64,000 bases of DNA from Euonymus europaeus (lineage: Eukaryota; Streptophyta; Magnoliopsida; Celastrales; Celastraceae). Under the pieces are notes generated by a model. The model was not told where the DNA came from. It did not search any database and saw only the letters and a program-made list of their open reading frames with translations. Positions 61,191 to 64,000 of the stretch are shown here, in pieces. Location of the stretch: contig OY756960.1 of the NCBI GenBank assembly GCA_963580455.1, forward strand, positions 124,001-188,000. Direction: 5' to 3'. The translations under genes were made by a program, and so were the position numbers. Within the stretch, counting starts at the first letter, position 1, and each line of letters opens with the position of its first letter.

Positions 61191-64000
61191 CCTACTATCC
61201 ACGAGTTCTGAAATCAAAATCCGAAACGCGAGGATGGTAGAGCTCGAAAAGTAGTCTGAAATAAAGCTAAAAATCACCGAATTCAGAACTCGAAGTCAAC
61301 GGATATTCATAAAACCGTTTACGTAAAGAAACCACATTTCGCGGCTAACTAGGTGAAACAAGACCTACTAGCCACGAGTTCTGAAATCAAAATCCGAAAC
61401 GCCACGATCGTACAGCTCGAAAATTAGTGTGAAATCAAGCTAAAAATCACCGAATTCAAAACTCGGAGTCAACGGATATTCATAAAACCGTTTACGTGAA
61501 GAAACCACATTTCGCGGCTAACTAGGTGAAACAAGACCTACTAGCCACGAGTTCTGAAATCAAAATACGAAACACCAGGATTGTAGAGCTCGAAAAGTAG
61601 TGTGAAATCAAGCTAAAAATCACCGAATTCAGAACTCGAAGTCAACGGATATTCATAAAACCGTTTACGTAAAGAAACCACTTTTCGCGGCTAAATAGGT
61701 GAAACGAGACCTACTAGCCACGAGTTCTGAAATCAAAATCCGAAACACCAGGATTGTTGAGCTCAAAAAGTAGTGTGAAATCAAGCTAAAAATCACCGAA
61801 TTCAGAACTCGGAGTCAACGGATATTCATAAAACCGTTTACGTAAAGAAACCACATTTCGCGGCTAACTAGGTGAAACGAGACCAACTAGCCACGAGTTC
61901 TGAAATCAAAATCCGAAAACACAGGATTGTAGAGCTCGAAAAGTAGTGTGAAATCAAGCTAAAAATCACCGAATTCAGAACTCGGAGTCAACGGATATTC
62001 ATAAAACCGTTTACGTAAAGAAACCACATTTTGCGGCTAACTATGTGAAACGAGACCTACTAGCCACGAGTTCTGAAATCAAAATCCGAAATACCAGGAT
62101 TGTAGAGCTCGAAAAGTAGGGTATAGTCAAGCAAAAAATCACCGAATTCAGAACTCGGAGTCAACGGATATTCATAAAACCGTTTACGTAAAAAACCACA
62201 TTTCGCGGCTAAATAAGTGAATCGAGACCTACTAGCCACGAGTTCTGAAATCAAAATCCGAAATGCCAAGATTGTAGAGCTCGAAAAGTAGTGTGAAATC
62301 AAGCTAAAAATCACCGAATTCAGAACTCGGAGTCAACGGATATTCATAAAACCGTTTACGTAAAGAAACCACATTTCGCGGCTAACTAGGTGAAACGAGA
62401 TCTACTAGCCACGAGGTCTGAAATCAAAATCCGAAACGCTAGGATTGTAGAGCTCGAAAAGTAGTGTGAAATCAAGCTAAAAATCACCGAATTCAGAACT
62501 CGGAGTCAACGGATATTCATAAAACCGTTTACGTAAAGAAACCACATTTCGCGGCTAACTAGGTGAAACTAGACCTACTAGCCACGAGTTCTGAAATCAA
62601 AATCCGAAACGCTAGGATAGTGGAGCTCAAAAAGTAGTGTGTAATCAAGCAAAAAATCACCGAATTCTGAACTCGGAGTCAACGGATATTCATAAAACCG
62701 TTTACGTAAAGAAACCACATTTCGCGGCTAAATAGGTGAATCGAGAACTACTAGCCACGAGTTTTGAAATCAAAATCCGAAATGTCAAGATTGTAGAGCT
62801 CGAAAAGTAGTGTGAAATCAAGCTAAAAATCACCGAATTCAGAACTCTGAGTCAACGGATATTCATAAAACCGTTTACGTAAAGAAACCACATTTCGCGG
62901 CTAACTAGGTGAAACGAGACCTACTAGCCACGAGTTCTGAAATCAAAATCCGAAACGCTAGGATAGTGGAGCTCAAAAAGTAGTGTGTAATCAAGCAAAA
63001 AATCACCGAATTCTGAACTCGGAGTCAACGGATATTCATAAAACCGTTTACGTAAAGAAACCACATTTCGCGGCTAAATAGGTGAATCGAGACCTACTAG
63101 CCACGAGTTCTGAAATCAAAATCCGAAAACACAGGATTGTAGAGCTCGAAAAGTAGTGTGAAATCATGCTAAAAATCACCGAATTCAGAACTCGGAGTCA
63201 ACGGATATTCATAAAACCGTTTACGTAAAGAAACCACATTTCGCGGCTAACTAGGTGAAATGTGACCTACTAGCCACGAGTTCTGAAATCAAAATCCAAA
63301 AAGCTAGGATGGTAGAGCTCGAAAAGTAGGGTGCAATCAAGCAAAGAATCACCGAATTCAGAACTCGGAGTCAACGGATATTCATAAAACCGTTTACGTA
63401 AAGAAACCACATTTCGCGGCTAAATAAGTGAATCGAGACCTACTAGCCAGGAGTTCTGAAATCAAAATCCGAAATGCCAAGATTGTAGAGCTCGAAAAGT
63501 AGTGCGAAATCAAGCTAAAAGTCACCGAATTCAGAACTCGGAGTCAACGGATATTCATAAAACCGTTTACGTAAAGAAACCACATTTCGCGGCTAACTAG
63601 GTGAAACGAGACCTACTAGCCACGAGTTCTGAAATCAAAATCCGAAACACCAGGATTGTAGAGCTCGAAAAGTAGGGTGTAGTCAAGCAAAAAATCACCG
63701 AATTCAGAACTCGGAGTCAACGGATATTCATAAAACCGTTTACGTAAAGAAACCACATTTCGCGGCTAACTAGGTGAAACGAGACCAACTTTCCACAAGT
63801 TCTAAAATCAAAATCCGAAAAGCCAGGATCGTAGAACTCGAAAAGTAGTGTGAAATCAAGCTAAAAATCACCGAATTCAGAACTCGGAGTCAACGGATAT
63901 TCATAAAACCGTTTACGTAAAGAAACCACATTTCGCGGCTAACTAGGTGAAACGAGACCAACTAGCCACGAGTTCTGAAATCAAAATCCGAAAACACAGG
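61191..64000 (+). repeat. Mixed, less homogenised end of the window
   Basis: About sixteen monomers with many private changes: GTAGTCTGAAATAAAG (61250), GGTGAAACAAGACC, CACTTTTCGCGG (61680), AGTAGGGTATAGTCAAGCAA (62115), AAATAAGTGAATCGAG (62211), GATAGTGGAGCTC, and AACTTTCCACAAG (63788). The only clear local duplication is a 2-mer of 346 bp (GGATAGTGGAGCTC at about 62614 and 62960). A -1 deletion at about 62192 (GTAAAAAACCAC) shifts register once. No gene; the 84-codon open frame at 62060-62314 is a by-product of these changes. Confidence 0.78.

Larger units (their letters stand above)
1..64000 (+). repeat. 173-bp tandem satellite array, ~370 monomers, fills the window
   Basis: A single monomer repeats head to tail with no break, inversion or inserted sequence. 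TAGAGCTC recurs at 11, 184, 357, 530 and 703, and so on every 173 bp to 63832 (there TAGAACTC). The spacing over the window equals 369 periods minus 16 bp, explained by 22 small indels. Consensus is about 42% G+C with 12 CpG. Monomer positions 37-108 are almost invariant; positions 11-18, 126-133 and 160-172 hold most differences. All three + frames stop by monomer position 22 (TAG at 1, TAG at 15, TGA at 20), and all three - frames stop by position 61. No gene is therefore expected and none is seen over the whole 64 kb. Known biology: 150-180 bp satellites in arrays of this kind commonly form centromeres. A centromeric role and a plant host are inference; pericentromeric or knob heterochromatin is the alternative. 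The left and right ends of the array lie outside the window. Confidence 0.98.

Noticed and set aside
62060..62314. Open frame of 84 codons on the - strand
   Set aside because: It lies fully inside satellite monomers and exists only because GCTAAA became GCAAAA and a base was lost near 62192, removing usual stops. No ribosome-binding or domain signal, no repeat of it in other monomers, and the peptide resembles nothing I know.
1..64000. CRISPR array
   Set aside because: Repeats are regular, but the unit is 173 bp with no short repeat plus unique spacers; neighbouring units are homologous along their full length.
1..64000. Tandem transposon, rDNA spacer or retroelement LTR cluster
   Set aside because: No target-site duplications, primer-binding site, polypurine tract, coding remnants or rRNA-like sequence. 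The unit never exceeds simple monomers and their multiples.
1..64000. Inverted or head-to-head segments
   Set aside because: Reading through the window, TAGAGCTC, GAATTC and TTTCGCGG keep the same order and strand everywhere; no reversed stretch was found.
1..64000. Assembly artefact from over-duplication
   Set aside because: Adjacent HOR copies differ at scattered private sites and show many different periods, which is unlike simple assembler duplication. The youngest pairs (26.2-27.9 and 50.0-52.1 kb) still deserve read-level checking.

Overview
The whole 64 kb is one uninterrupted tandem satellite array. A 173-bp monomer runs head to tail in the same orientation from the first to the last base, giving about 370 copies. 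I see no gene, RNA gene, transposon, microsatellite block or unique sequence anywhere. The consensus monomer, started at the conserved TAGAGCTC, is about 42% G+C. A typical member is at 18514-18686. It carries nearly invariant SacI (GAGCTC), EcoRI (GAATTC) and SnaBI (TACGTA) sites, a 10-bp perfect palindrome TTTACGTAAA, and a pair of 14-nt inverted arms 82 bp apart. Every consensus monomer has stop codons in all six frames, which explains why the window is almost free of ORFs.

The organism is a eukaryote. The monomer length (close to one nucleosome repeat), the array size and the multi-monomer higher-order repeats (HORs) are typical of centromeric or pericentromeric satellite DNA, most often seen in plants and also in animals. 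I do not recognise the sequence as a named family and cannot name the species from sequence alone. Centromere function is an inference.

Layout, using my own labels for variant haplotypes. 1-6.2 kb: alpha family, with an 11-mer HOR of 1903 bp. 6.2-14.9 kb: beta family, with 9-mer (1556 bp) and 10-mer (1728 bp) HORs and a recurrent 172-bp monomer. 15-23.45 kb: gamma family (GCTAACAAGG and AAATAAAAATCC variants), with a 12-mer HOR of 2076 bp and a nested 3-mer. 23.45-25.05 kb: an alpha block inside gamma. 25.05-28 kb: gamma again, with a 5-mer HOR of 864 bp. 28-46.4 kb: alpha, with 10-, 11-, 10- and 8-mer HORs and a small beta-like cassette at 43.55-44.3 kb. 46.4-52.3 kb: beta again, with 7-mer and 6-mer HORs. 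52.3-61.2 kb: delta family, with 8-mer, 17-mer and 6-mer HORs. 61.2-64 kb: a mixed region with a higher load of private variants and little HOR structure.

The array behaves as a mosaic of locally amplified HORs of many sizes, joined without loss of the 173-bp register. Counting by hand, first to last complete TAGAGCTC-equivalent positions (11 and 63832) are 63,821 bp apart, which is 369 x 173 minus 16. That deficit is fully accounted for by 22 small indels I located (twenty of -1, one of +1, one of +3). No protein-coding or defence-type system is present; the interest is in the satellite's internal design and evolution.
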